DNA of 47,932 nt from Myxococcales bacterium FL481 (GTDB taxonomy: Bacteria > Myxococcota_A > Polyangia > Nannocystales > Nannocystaceae), in NCBI GenBank assembly GCA_006508105.1, contig QKPP01000020.1, forward strand, positions 1,610 to 49,541, written 5' to 3'. This document shows positions 25,547-35,420 of this stretch, piece after piece (positions within the stretch are counted from its first letter, which is position 1; each line of letters starts with the position of its first letter). The notes beneath the pieces are model-generated. The model was not told the origin of the DNA. It saw only the letters and a list, made by a program, of their open reading frames with translations, and did no database searches. A program made the position numbers and the translations under genes.

Positions 25547-27466
25547 ATGGCATCGTCGCGCTTGTCCCATTTGCTTCTCCTCGTGTGTGCGCAGCTCGTC
25601 ACGCTAGCCAGCGGTCACGCAAACGCCCAGGACCTGCCGCCGACCGAGCCCGGCGACCTGAGCAACCCGTTGGCGCCGGCCCAAGACTGCGCCGATTGCC
25701 ACGTCTTCCTCAATCCGCCGCAGCACATCGCGGAGCCCGACTACGCGCCGTGGATGTGGCAAGGGTCGATGATGGCGAACGCGGCCCGCGATCCAGTGTT
25801 TTGGGCCGGCGTCGCCATCGCCCACCAGGATGCCCCCGGAGAGACCCAGCTGTGCATTCGCTGTCATTCGCCCCAGGCGTTCCTCGCCGGGCGCGGGGAC
25901 GCGATCGCCATCGATGAGCTCGAGCCAGGCGACTTCGAGGGGATCGGCTGCGACCTTTGCCACCGGATGGTCGAGAGCAACGCGCCGCTGGGCAATGCCA
26001 GCTATGCGATCGATGACGAGGGCGTCGACGGCAAGGTGGCTCGACGCGGTCCGTGGGCCTACACCGACGATGTCGAGCTCCCGCACGCATGGTCGGACGA
26101 CCTTTCGTTTCTCGGTAGCTCGGAGCTTTGCGGCACCTGCCACGACGTGACCACGACCCGTGAGCGGGTCGACGAAGAGGGCGAGGGCATGGGTATGCCC
26201 TTCAACGAACAGCGCACCTATCGCGAGTGGCTCAACAGCGCCTACGCCCAAGAAGGAGACAGCTTTCGCAGCTGCCTCGACTGCCACATGCCGGCGGTCG
26301 CAGATGTCGCTGGGTGCAAGGCCCACGCCAACGACGGCCTGTTTCACGCCGAAGGCGGGCGCCGCCACGACCTCACGGGCGCCAATCTTGGCGGACTGGA
26401 AGTGCTTCGGCGAGCCTACGGCATTGACGGAACGGGCGAGGTCGACGACTACTACTATGAGTTCACGATGGACCGCGCACACGAGCTGCTGAGCACCGCG
26501 GCCGAGCTCGATGTGACCTTCCCCGACGCCGTTGATCTGCGCGAGGGCGTGGAGTCGTTGGCGGTCACCGTCACAAACACCACGGGGCACAAGCTCCCCT
26601 CCGGCTACGCCGAGGGCCGTGTGATGTGGCTGGAGGTCATCGTGCAGACCGGCGAGCAGGTCATCTACAGCTCGGGGCGCTGGGACGAGGCTGAGCAGCA
26701 CATCGAAGATGACGCCCAGGTACGGCGCTACGAGGCGATCGCCGTGGACTTCGACACCGGCACCGAGTTTCACTTGCTGCGCAACAACCACTGGGAGCGG
26801 GATACTCGTCTCCCGCCGCGCGGACTCATCGAAGACGTGGAGACCGACCCCGTGGGTGACCGCTACGCGATCGAAGACGGCGCGTGGAGTCACGTCGACC
26901 AAGTCGAGTATCGTTTCGACGCAGCCGCGCTACCGGATCCGACGCCGGACGACGACGACGAGGCCCTGATTCGCGTGCGCTTGCTGTATCTGCTGAACAC
27001 GCCCGAGTACATCGCGTTCTTGGAGGCGAACAACGAGACCAACGCCGCCGGCGCCCACGTGGCGGAAGCGTACGCCGATCCGACCGTCAACCCTCCGGTC
27101 CTGCTCGCGCAAGCCGAGACGACGGTGCCGCTCCTCGGATGGGACGCGGGCGACGACGACGACCCGTCGAGCACCGGAGCGGATGGTGATGATGATGATG
27201 ATGATGATGACGACACGGGCGACGACGACGGTGATGACGACGACAACGGCGATGACGACGACGATAGTGGCGACGACGACGACGGCGGCGGCGACGATGA
27301 CGACGACACAACCGCCCCGGGAGCGACTGGCAACCACGGGACGGCCAACGGCTGCTCGTGCGAAGCTGGCGGGAGACCGCACGAGCTCACCTGGTTGGTG
27401 CTGATGGGGGTGGCGGCCTGGCGGCGCCGAGCCAAGTTCTCGACGTCGAGGCCACCTGCCGCGTAG
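25547..27466 (+). CDS. Exported pentahaem cytochrome c with Asp-rich linker and MYXO-CTERM-like tail
   Basis: 639 residues. The ATG at 25547 opens with a signal peptide (LSHLLLLVCAQLVTLASGHANA). Five c-type haem motifs follow: CADCH, CIRCH, CDLCH, CGTCH and CLDCH, all within about the first 260 residues, in an arrangement like cytochrome c554-type or multihaem nitrite-reductase-like proteins. The central region ends in a beta-rich domain containing NTTGHKLPSGYAEGR, a segment seen in such multihaem proteins. Residues about 533-590 are an almost pure Asp/Gly/Ser/Thr linker. The C-terminus (GCSC, then LTWLVLMGVAAWRRRAK) fits the MYXO-CTERM sorting pattern of cysteine, hydrophobic helix and Arg cluster. 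It diverges from proS and converges on a molybdopterin oxidoreductase carrying the same style of linker. Confidence 0.88.
   Translation: MASSRLSHLLLLVCAQLVTLASGHANAQDLPPTEPGDLSNPLAPAQDCADCHVFLNPPQHIAEPDYAPWMWQGSMMANAARDPVFWAGVAIAHQDAPGETQLCIRCHSPQAFLAGRGDAIAIDELEPGDFEGIGCDLCHRMVESNAPLGNASYAIDDEGVDGKVARRGPWAYTDDVELPHAWSDDLSFLGSSELCGTCHDVTTTRERVDEEGEGMGMPFNEQRTYREWLNSAYAQEGDSFRSCLDCHMPAVADVAGCKAHANDGLFHAEGGRRHDLTGANLGGLEVLRRAYGIDGTGEVDDYYYEFTMDRAHELLSTAAELDVTFPDAVDLREGVESLAVTVTNTTGHKLPSGYAEGRVMWLEVIVQTGEQVIYSSGRWDEAEQHIEDDAQVRRYEAIAVDFDTGTEFHLLRNNHWERDTRLPPRGLIEDVETDPVGDRYAIEDGAWSHVDQVEYRFDAAALPDPTPDDDDEALIRVRLLYLLNTPEYIAFLEANNETNAAGAHVAEAYADPTVNPPVLLAQAETTVPLLGWDAGDDDDPSSTGADGDDDDDDDDDTGDDDGDDDDNGDDDDDSGDDDDGGGDDDDDTTAPGATGNHGTANGCSCEAGGRPHELTWLVLMGVAAWRRRAKFSTSRPPAA
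27147..27312. repeat. GAC/GAT low-complexity tract (Asp-rich linker of the cytochrome)
   Basis: A tract of GAC and GAT codons, including a pure (GAT)n run near 27188-27210. It encodes poly-Asp interrupted by Gly, Ser and Asn. It begins right after the folded domain and ends before the sorting tail. Confidence 0.85.
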
Positions 27467-27604
27467 CCGCGCCGCTAGAGGGTGACGCCCGTTGGCGTGT
27501 CGTATCCGGTCGACAAGTGTCGACGGCCGCGGCGATCACGATGTCAGCGCCGTTTGGCCACGCGGGCCGCTCGTCGGCCCGACGAAACCGCGCGGACCTG
27601 GCGA

Positions 27605-29128
<1,524 letters not shown>

Positions 29129-29616
29129 CAGGACCTTGCTCCGGGCGGGAGGCGCTAGACGTGAATGTACGCGCCAGATCGGACCGAGTTACACGCGCGG
29201 CCACACCAACCGCAACGAACGCAAATCCTCACGGCGCTGCCCTTCAGTGTCCGGGGGGTCGGTGGGAACGGCAAGCGTCGACGGCCATTCGCGGGTGGCT
29301 CATGCAACTATGCGAACCCGCCCTGAGCCACTTCGGCGCTCCCCGACGCGATCCTGCGTCGCGAGCCCACGGTGAGCCCCAGCGCGAGCCGAAGGCGAGA
29401 GCTCCGCCCGCGGGCCCACGACGGGCCTGCGCGTGAGGGCCGATCGCGGGTCCCTCCACCGGTCTCGGCCCCGCCGGGCGATCCAGCCCCACTCGACGAA
29501 GCTTCGCTGCGAACGCACGCAGACCCCCCGGGGCAAGGTGATCGACTGCCCGCCCCTCGGCACGACGCCGCGACCCCGCCGCGTTTCATTCGCCGCGAAT
29601 CGACCCGCATCGGCGA
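29129..29616. other. 488-bp intergenic region
   Basis: It lies upstream of the molybdopterin oxidoreductase and downstream of the JmjC-like gene, both on the minus strand. Open frames here are Arg/Pro/Ala-rich with no recognisable domain. Nothing else is seen. Confidence 0.4.
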
Positions 29617-30600
29617 TCACTCCGCCGGCCGCGACAACGCAAGTTTGTCGAGACGAGACAGGAACGCCCGGACGGCGGCGGACTGGGCGGCGAACCGCCC
29701 CCCATCAAGGGCATGCGCGTCAGACTCGGATTCGTCGGCCAAGGCCTGGGCGCACTGTCGGTGTAGCTGCCACCGATGTGCGACATCGCTTGGCCGGGTT
29801 TCAGTCGGCCGCCACCAGAAATTGACGTTTGCGTTGTACCGACCCAGATGCTCGAACGCGTGGTACCAAAACGCCGGAATGTACAAAAGATCGCCCGCCT
29901 CCAGCCGCCCTTCCCAACCTTGGCATTGTGCAAATTCGGGAAATTGAGCCAAATCCGGTGACTCGAGGTTCACCTGGCTGCAATTGTAGGCCGGCACGGC
30001 GGCCCCCAGCGGAAACGGAGACAGGCGCCACTGCTGGCCGGGAGGCACCAGCCAACATCGTTTCTCGCCGTGTACTTGGGCGTTGAGATTGTCGCAACCG
30101 TTGTTGTCGAAATGCAGCCAAGTACGCACGCCGGCGCCGCTAAACCAGGTCCATATTGTGTACAGTCGAGACTCGTCAAATAGTGGCGGCAAAGCGAAGT
30201 CGTCGACTAGCGCCGCTAGTTTGGCGCTAGTCTGTCTCGCCTGACCGCGACGCACGTTGACCAGCGGCTCTTCTTGACCACTGATCAAGTACCGCGCCCT
30301 CTGCGAATCCCGAGCGAGCATCCGCTCGAGCCACGCGGCAACCGAACGTTCTTCGGTCCGAAACATCTGCGCCATCGATGGCGCGAGGAAGTTCGGGTGC
30401 ATATGGTTCGTCGACACCTTGCCCCGGAGCACCACGTCGCCCAGGCGAGTCCGCAAACGCTCAGCCGCCCAGCTCGCCCGAGCCGGCCATCGTTCGAGCA
30501 TGCCGCGAATGACGACCGGTCGGCCCACGCGCACGAATCGCTGCTCGAACTCCGCCTGGGTCAGCGGGCCCACCGTGGGAACCGACTGGGTGATCTGCAT
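29617..30600 (-). CDS. JmjC/cupin-like Fe(II)/2-oxoglutarate oxygenase
   Basis: 327 residues from the ATG at 30600, chosen because GGAGG lies 12 bases upstream; an alternative ATG at 30645 has no such site. The N-terminal half has the cupin_8 opening pattern (FEQRFVRVGRPVVIRGMLERWPA). The iron-binding triad fits H163-x-D165 in WLHFDNN and His247 in AFWYHAFEH. GEKRCWLVPPGQ and GDLLYIPAFW are typical of the family. Members hydroxylate proteins or small molecules, or act in peptide modification; the substrate here is unknown. It is transcribed in the same direction as the sulfur unit but separated from it by 266 bp. Confidence 0.88.
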   Translation of the reverse strand: MQITQSVPTVGPLTQAEFEQRFVRVGRPVVIRGMLERWPARASWAAERLRTRLGDVVLRGKVSTNHMHPNFLAPSMAQMFRTEERSVAAWLERMLARDSQRARYLISGQEEPLVNVRRGQARQTSAKLAALVDDFALPPLFDESRLYTIWTWFSGAGVRTWLHFDNNGCDNLNAQVHGEKRCWLVPPGQQWRLSPFPLGAAVPAYNCSQVNLESPDLAQFPEFAQCQGWEGRLEAGDLLYIPAFWYHAFEHLGRYNANVNFWWRPTETRPSDVAHRWQLHRQCAQALADESESDAHALDGGRFAAQSAAVRAFLSRLDKLALSRPAE

Positions 30601-30866
30601 GGCGCGTCGTGGCCTCCGACCGGGCTCGAGAGGGGAGTTCACCATTGCACGCCGGCGTGTGCCACCGCCAGTGAACGAGCTTGGCGTGGTCGCCGGTGGC
30701 CCGATGCACGGGCCCGCCCCGGTTCGAGGGACCCATCGCGGCCCGTGGCGCACCGCATTGAGGTCCCGGGCCCCCGGATGGCGAGACCCGGCGGCGCACA
30801 GCGACGCCCAGTTGCCGTCCCGTACCGTGCCAGCCGACGATCTCCGATGGGTGCGGTTCCAAGCCC

Positions 30867-31523
30867 CTACGCCGAGGCCAGCACTCGCGTACGCAGCAAC
30901 CGCTTGACCGTGTGCATGCGACTTTTCACCGTTCCCGTCGGAACGCCCATCTCGTGCGAGATGTCGACCAGCTTGTGCTCATCCCAGTAGAAAAATCGCG
31001 TGGTTCGTTGCAGTTCCACCGGCAATCGCCCGAGTTCGCGGAGCAAACGCGAGGCCCGCTCCTGGGCGAGCATGTCTTCGCGAGGATCCGGCGATGCGGG
31101 ATCGGGTTCGGTGAGCAGCGGCGCTTTGCGTCGACGCACCTCGTTGCGTCGCAGATGAGACAGCAAGACTTTGCGTGCGATGCCAAACAGGTAGGCACGA
31201 AACGCGACCGCGGTAGGCACCTGCTCTCGACGCTCGACGCTCGCGAGCATGGTCTGCTGCACCAGATCATCCGCCTCGTGCGGCATGCGTCGCCGAAAAT
31301 AGCGACGAAGCGCCTCGACGTGGCGAGCGAACAAGACGCCCCCCGCTTTGTGATCCCCCGCTCGCCAGGCATAGAGCAAGGTCTCGTCCGCGACGGACGA
31401 ATCGCGCCGAAGGTCGAGCTCGTTCGCCGCCGAGGGTCCGGCGTGCGGTCGGTGCGACACCGCGTCGGCCTGATCGAGACGATGCAGCTGCGCGCTAGCG
31501 ATATCGGTAGAGGGGGAGGTCAT
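30867..31523 (-). CDS. ECF-type RNA polymerase sigma factor
   Basis: 218 residues. The ATG at 31523 has an AAGGAG ribosome binding site six bases upstream, which fixes the start and gives a 29-bp overlap with the DUF934 gene. After a polar N-terminus comes region 2 (LFARHVEALRRYFRRRMPHEADDLVQQTML) and then region 4 (LPVELQRTTRFFYWDEHKLVDISHEMGVPTGTVKSRMHTV), the sigma-70 helix-turn-helix. There is no region 3, as in ECF factors. No anti-sigma gene is adjacent. Its position as the last gene of a sulfate-assimilation run suggests co-expression with sulfur metabolism; its regulon cannot be read from the sequence. Confidence 0.93.
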   Translation of the reverse strand: MTSPSTDIASAQLHRLDQADAVSHRPHAGPSAANELDLRRDSSVADETLLYAWRAGDHKAGGVLFARHVEALRRYFRRRMPHEADDLVQQTMLASVERREQVPTAVAFRAYLFGIARKVLLSHLRRNEVRRRKAPLLTEPDPASPDPREDMLAQERASRLLRELGRLPVELQRTTRFFYWDEHKLVDISHEMGVPTGTVKSRMHTVKRLLRTRVLASA

Positions 31524-32007
31524 CGTCGGCTCCTTGGTAGCAAACGGTGAACGCTTGGAGCGCTCGCAACGCTGCTTGGAGGCGGGCGGGAGACTCCAAC
31601 TCAAACGCGTTGAATCCCACCCGCTTCATGTAAAACACCTGGTCGGGATGCACCGCGCCGCATGCCCGCATTTCGCCCTCGAATCCGAGGCGCGAGCGCA
31701 GGAGCCTCGCCAGGGTAAACAGCCGGCCGTCGCCGAACCGCTCGATGTCGACCGCGATCAGGTCGAGCCGCGCCACGTCGTCCGCCAGTTCCGCTGGATC
31801 GAGGTGCGCGGGGACACGGATCCCCACCGGCTGGTCACGAGAGATCAGTGCGTCGCGCTCTCGCTGCCAACGCGCCATGCTGACGATCGCGGGCTCGGTC
31901 TCGGGGATGGCCGCCTCGTCGGCGACATGGACCCAGTCATCGGCAGTGATGACCCCGTTGCGAATGATCGACCGCGAAGAATCGCGCGGGATAGAAGAAT
32001 CACTCAT
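31495..32007 (-). CDS. DUF934 family protein (sulfur-assimilation associated)
   Basis: 170 residues. DUF934 proteins sit beside cysI, cysH and related genes in many proteobacteria and are thought to help sulfite reduction or its electron supply; the biochemical role is not settled. Family-like segments are GVRVPAHLDP (here GIRVPAHLDP), IAVDIERFGDGRLFTLARLLRSRLGFEGEMRACG, and DQVFYMKRVGFNAFEL. The start overlaps the cobA stop by ATGA, and the 3' end overlaps the sigma-factor start. Confidence 0.9.
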   Translation of the reverse strand: MSDSSIPRDSSRSIIRNGVITADDWVHVADEAAIPETEPAIVSMARWQRERDALISRDQPVGIRVPAHLDPAELADDVARLDLIAVDIERFGDGRLFTLARLLRSRLGFEGEMRACGAVHPDQVFYMKRVGFNAFELESPARLQAALRALQAFTVCYQGADDDLPLYRYR

Positions 32008-32801
32008 GCTCGTACCTCGGCTTGAAACGCGGCTGGGTAGCCAGCGTGCTCACGAACTGGCGCCACGAAGGCGGCCAAACGCCGTACATCGACGACCGCC
32101 CCCACGACGATGGTGGCCGGAGGCCGCACCTCGGCGGCCCGCGACCGGATATTCGACAGTGTCCCCACGACGACCCGCTCGTTGTCGCGACTCGCCGCCT
32201 CGATCACCGCGACCGGCGTTTCGACCGCGCGCCCGTGTGCGACGAGCTGCGTGACGATGTCCTCGAGATGAGCCACCCCCATCAAGAACACTGCCGTGCC
32301 CACGCGCGAGGCGGCCAGCCAATCGATGCCGTCTCCAACCCCAGACGCGGCCTCGTGTCCTGAGAACACGGCGAATGACGACGATAGACCGCGCATCGTC
32401 ACGGGAATGCCGGCCAGTGCCGGCGCAGCCACGCTCGCCGAAATGCCGGGCACGACCTCGACCGCCACCCCGGCTGCGGCAGCGCTCAAGAGCTCCTCGC
32501 CGCCCCGGCCGAAGACGTACGGATCCCCGCCCTTGAGCCGGACCACGGTGCGCCCGGCTCGAGCGAGAGAGACAATGAGCTCGTGAATCGAGGCCTGCGT
32601 GGCATCGGCGTCGCGTCTGGTCGTCTTCCCGACGAACACACGCTCCACCGTGGCAGGAATTAGCTCCAGCACCTCGTCGGTGACCAAGCGATCGAAGAGC
32701 ACGACGTCCGCACCTTGGATCGCTCGCAACGCGCGGATCGTGAGCAGATCGGCTGCCCCGGGCCCTGCCCCGACGAGGATCAGCTTGCCGCGGCGGCTCA
32801 T
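32004..32801 (-). CDS. cobA: Uroporphyrinogen-III C-methyltransferase
   Basis: A SAM-dependent methyltransferase that starts siroheme synthesis, 265 residues. Siroheme is the cofactor of sulfite reductase (cysI nearby), so its place in a sulfur operon makes sense. Visible: LVGAGPGAADLLTIRAL at the N-terminus, VVLFDRLV, VRLKGGDPYVFGRGGEE, VVPGISASVAAPALAGIPVT and TAVFLMGV. It is a single-domain SUMT without the CysG dehydrogenase/ferrochelatase part. ATGA overlaps on both sides (with cysN and DUF934). Confidence 0.95.
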   Translation of the reverse strand: MSRRGKLILVGAGPGAADLLTIRALRAIQGADVVLFDRLVTDEVLELIPATVERVFVGKTTRRDADATQASIHELIVSLARAGRTVVRLKGGDPYVFGRGGEELLSAAAAGVAVEVVPGISASVAAPALAGIPVTMRGLSSSFAVFSGHEAASGVGDGIDWLAASRVGTAVFLMGVAHLEDIVTQLVAHGRAVETPVAVIEAASRDNERVVVGTLSNIRSRAAEVRPPATIVVGAVVDVRRLAAFVAPVREHAGYPAAFQAEVRA

Positions 32802-34474
32802 CGTCGCAGCTCCTCGAGGTCGAGCACCTGCTGGGCGACGAGATCGACATCAGCTGCGCGCGTTCGGACACGGAAGCCGTGGTCACCATCATCAACTTGC
32901 GTGGGTGAACCGGCCGCCACTTCGACTCGAACCACCCCCGCCGGCAGCGACTCCACGTCGGAGGTCACGGCAGCGATGAGTAGTTCCCCCGCCGTGGCGC
33001 GTTCGAGCCGCGCGCGAGTCGGGTCCGCAACCAGAGTCGTTGTGACCCCGGCCGTGAATGCCCGACGCCCCAGCGCCAAGGCCAAGGCCCGCGCGAGCTC
33101 GATGTCCCCCGAACTGACGACGTAGACCGGAGCGGTCGCGGCCGTTTGCTCGGTGGGTGCTTCGGCCGGCCGTGCGTCGAGCATACCCGCGGCGACCGTG
33201 CGATTGGTGTGGGGATCGATCAAAATGAAGCTACCGGTGCCTCGATTGACGTCGTACCCGTCGAACACGACCTCGTCGTACGTGCTGATCCGTACGCGGC
33301 CGATCGCGTTGGTTTCTAGCGTCGGCGTCGCGTAGTGCTCGAGCGTTTCAACGTCGACCCCGTGCACCAGCGACATCGCGGTGGTCCGGGTCGTGCGAGT
33401 CGTCTGCTTGAGCAAGTATTCCCGGGACATGTCGAGCGACTCCTCGTCCATCCACACCACGGTTGCCTCGAGGTCGCGGCTCGTGTTCGGCGTCGCACTC
33501 GGGTGCACGAGCGTGTCGCCCCGGCTGATGTCGATCTCATCCTCTAGAACCACCGTTACAGACAGCGGAGCGGCCGCACGCTCGAGCGGCCCGTCGTATG
33601 TGACGATCTCTTTGACCCGCGATCGCTCCCCCGAGGGACGCACCACGAGTTCGTCGCCAACACTCACCTCTCCTGAAGCCACAACGCCGCAGTATCCGCG
33701 AAAGTCCAGGTTCGGTCGCGCGACGTACTGCACGGGGAACCGCAACTCGGTCGAGACCGCATGCTTGGGCAGCGGGATCGTCTCGAGCAGCTCGAGCACG
33801 CTTGGACCGGCGTACCACGACATCTTCTCGCTACGCGCCACGACGTTGTCGCCACGCAACGCGCTGGCCGGTACGGCGACGACTTCGTCGCTGTCGCTGT
33901 ACCCTAGCTCGCGCCAGAACCGGCGAAAGTCGTCGTAGATGCGATCGAACACCGTTTGTGAGTACTCGACCAGATCCATTTTGTTGATGACGACCAGCAG
34001 CTTGGGCACGCGTAGCAGATGGGCGATAAGCGTGTGCCGCATAGACTGGGAACGCAGCCCGTGTCGAGCATCCACCAAGATGAGCCCCAAGTCGGCCGTG
34101 GATGCGCCTGTGGCCATATTGCGTGTGTACTGCCGGTGCCCGGGCGTATCGGCAATAATGAATTTGCGCCGCCGGGTCGAAAAGTAGCGATACGCGACGT
34201 CGATGGTGATGCCTTGCTCTCGCTCGGCCTTGAGCCCGTCGGTGAGCAGTGCCCAATCGATTTCCTCATCCTGCCCACGGGCCTTCGAGCGCCGGCGAAT
34301 TGCTTCGAAATGATCCTCGTACAAGTTGTTGGAGTCATGGAGCAAACGCCCGATCAGCGTTGACTTCCCGTCGTCGACGCTCCCGGCAGTGAAGAAACGG
34401 AGCAATTCGGTCTCGCGGGACGACCCAGAGGGCGAGGGAGGACCGGAAGGGGATGGTTCCAAGGTGGCTTGCAT
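32798..34474 (-). CDS. cysN: Sulfate adenylyltransferase large subunit with extra C-terminal domain
   Basis: 558 residues. CysN is the GTPase that drives ATP sulfurylase (CysD) to make APS. G-motifs: G31 to S38 P-loop (GSVDDGKS), DTPGH (residues 109-113) and NKMD (164-167), followed by EF-Tu-like barrels. About 110 residues from residue 445 onward go beyond the usual CysN end. They resemble a CysC (APS kinase) fold in length and in the C-terminal helix, but lack the GxxGxGKS P-loop, so this may be a degenerate CysC fused to CysN. It is the first intact gene after the leader and the decayed cysH/cysD. Confidence 0.92.
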   Translation of the reverse strand: MQATLEPSPSGPPSPSGSSRETELLRFFTAGSVDDGKSTLIGRLLHDSNNLYEDHFEAIRRRSKARGQDEEIDWALLTDGLKAEREQGITIDVAYRYFSTRRRKFIIADTPGHRQYTRNMATGASTADLGLILVDARHGLRSQSMRHTLIAHLLRVPKLLVVINKMDLVEYSQTVFDRIYDDFRRFWRELGYSDSDEVVAVPASALRGDNVVARSEKMSWYAGPSVLELLETIPLPKHAVSTELRFPVQYVARPNLDFRGYCGVVASGEVSVGDELVVRPSGERSRVKEIVTYDGPLERAAAPLSVTVVLEDEIDISRGDTLVHPSATPNTSRDLEATVVWMDEESLDMSREYLLKQTTRTTRTTAMSLVHGVDVETLEHYATPTLETNAIGRVRISTYDEVVFDGYDVNRGTGSFILIDPHTNRTVAAGMLDARPAEAPTEQTAATAPVYVVSSGDIELARALALALGRRAFTAGVTTTLVADPTRARLERATAGELLIAAVTSDVESLPAGVVRVEVAAGSPTQVDDGDHGFRVRTRAADVDLVAQQVLDLEELRR

Positions 34475-34520
34475 GTTCTAGTTCGCTTCGAGGTTGGGGG
34501 TCGAAACACGCCATCGACGG

Positions 34521-34790
34521 CTAGCGGTAGTCCTCACGCTGCTGATGTCGCATCGTGTCATCGTCGACGGCTGGCGTCGCGCGTCGAGACGTCTGCGCAT
34601 TCGCCAGCTCTGCGAGGAAGCACGGGACGACCGTCGTTGCGGACGACTCGGTTGCGCCTTTCCGTATCGACAACGTCGGGCTGGTGCGCGGCGTCCATCG
34701 GGACCGGCGGGGACTTTGACGGATGAAGTCATTGCTCTCGGGCTCGAGTGGGCCATGGTGAGAACGGGCAGGAGCGACAGCTTGCATGGT
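34521..34790 (-). pseudogene. cysD: Remnant of cysD (sulfate adenylyltransferase small subunit)
   Basis: The frame ending at 34521, 46 bp before cysN, has a C-terminus that lines up with the end of CysD: ATESSATTV against the family's AV.S.ATTL, then AQTSRRATPAVDDD and a terminal M...QREDYR against TSERQ.RVID.D..SME.KK.EGYF. Just upstream, PLEPESNDFIRQ resembles the N-terminal LE.ES..IIRE of CysD. The PP-loop region and most of the roughly 300-residue body are missing, so at most a doubly truncated remnant is left. Matches are partial and made by eye; a random frame is the alternative. Confidence 0.4.
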
Positions 34791-34807
34791 GATGTTGTTG
34801 GGTGAGG

Positions 34808-35210
34808 TCAAAACCTGGAGCGCGACGAAGCGATCGAACACGGCAGATGGCACTCGAGGTCTTCGTGCGACGCCCACCGCCGACGGCCTGAACGAGCGTC
34901 GTCGCCGAGTGCTACCATTCGGGTGCAAGCGGCGCAGCCCAAGCTGGGAACGCCGGCGTCGGCAAGCCGGTGCCACCACGCCGATGCCTCGTCCGGGCAG
35001 AGACTGCAAGCGGCGCGAGCCTGCGATCCACCCCATGGTTCCGGTCAACGCTGGTCGCGGGGGCTCGACGTCGAGACCGAGCGGCGACACGAACCCCAGG
35101 TCGCCGCCGGCGGTACCGTGGACCCACGCGAGCAGTTCGCGCGCGCGGGCGGAAGCAAGATTGCCGCCGATAAGAAGGGGATCGGCGATGTCTAGTGGGA
35201 CGGGAACCAT
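34808..35210 (-). pseudogene. cysH: Remnant of cysH (APS/PAPS reductase), frameshifted and internally deleted
   Basis: One minus-strand frame from the ATG at 35210 gives an N-terminal piece like CysH (ARELLAWVHGTAGGDLGFVS, about 35155-35090) and then WIAGSRRLQS, matching the family's WITGLRREQS. A different frame, ending in TGA at 34808-34810, carries an unmistakable C-terminal piece: GVPSLGCAACTRMV, then GDDARSGRRRW and ECHL, matching GYPSIGCAPCTRAV...GED.RAGRWWW...ECGLH of [4Fe-4S] APS reductases. About 100 residues of the middle are missing and the halves are out of frame. Position just after the poly-Cys leader and before cysD/cysN fits a former cysHDN operon. Assembly collapse is an alternative to true decay. 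Confidence 0.6.
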
Positions 35211-35286
35211 AGCGGTCACACGCGTGTTCGACGGGCGAAGTGCTGGCGGGCAAACAGTCCGCCCGCGCAACGCCTTAAACGCGAAA

Positions 35287-35312
35287 GGCCTTCCCTGGCG
35301 TGAAGGAAGGCC
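35287..35312 (-). terminator. Terminator-like hairpin of the cysteine leader
   Basis: A perfect 8-bp inverted repeat, GGCCTTCC (35287-35294) and GGAAGGCC (35305-35312), with a 10-nt loop. On the minus-strand transcript it is followed by UUUCGCGUUU, a weak U-rich tail. It begins 30 nt after the stop codon of the poly-Cys ORF. The 5' arm region UUCCUUC (35308-35302) can instead pair with GGAGGAA at 35360-35354 inside the leader ORF, an antiterminator that would exclude the hairpin. It could also act as terminator for read-through from cysI. Confidence 0.6.
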
Positions 35313-35342
35313 CTTGCTTGGTGGAGATTCCGGGGATTCTCG

Positions 35343-35420
35343 CTAGAAGAGCATTCCTCCTGCTGGACAGCAGACACAACAACAGCAACAACAACACGCC
35401 GCGTGGACTGCCGCCGGCAT
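35343..35420 (-). CDS. Poly-cysteine leader peptide (putative cysteine attenuator)
   Basis: A 25-codon ORF from the ATG at 35420 to TAG at 35343. Residues 1-8 are MPAAVHAA; codons 9-18 (35396-35367) are seven Cys, one Val and two Cys; the tail is PAGGMLF. Nine of ten consecutive codons for the rarest amino acid are most unlikely by chance in a conserved position. The downstream hairpin, competing pairing and cysH-D-N-cobA context follow the pattern of leader-peptide attenuators: a ribosome stalled on Cys codons would leave GGAGGAA free to form the antiterminator. A GTG at 35459 would extend the ORF to 38 codons. A weak GAAG lies about nine bases upstream of the ATG. Confidence 0.7.
   Translation of the reverse strand: MPAAVHAACCCCCCCVCCPAGGMLF

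Noticed and set aside
34521-35270. Single intact 249-residue gene in the cysH/cysD gap
   Set aside because: The frame joins a CysH-like N-terminus to a CysD-like end through Arg-rich sequence, while the true CysH C-terminus lies in another frame; a decayed pair explains it better.
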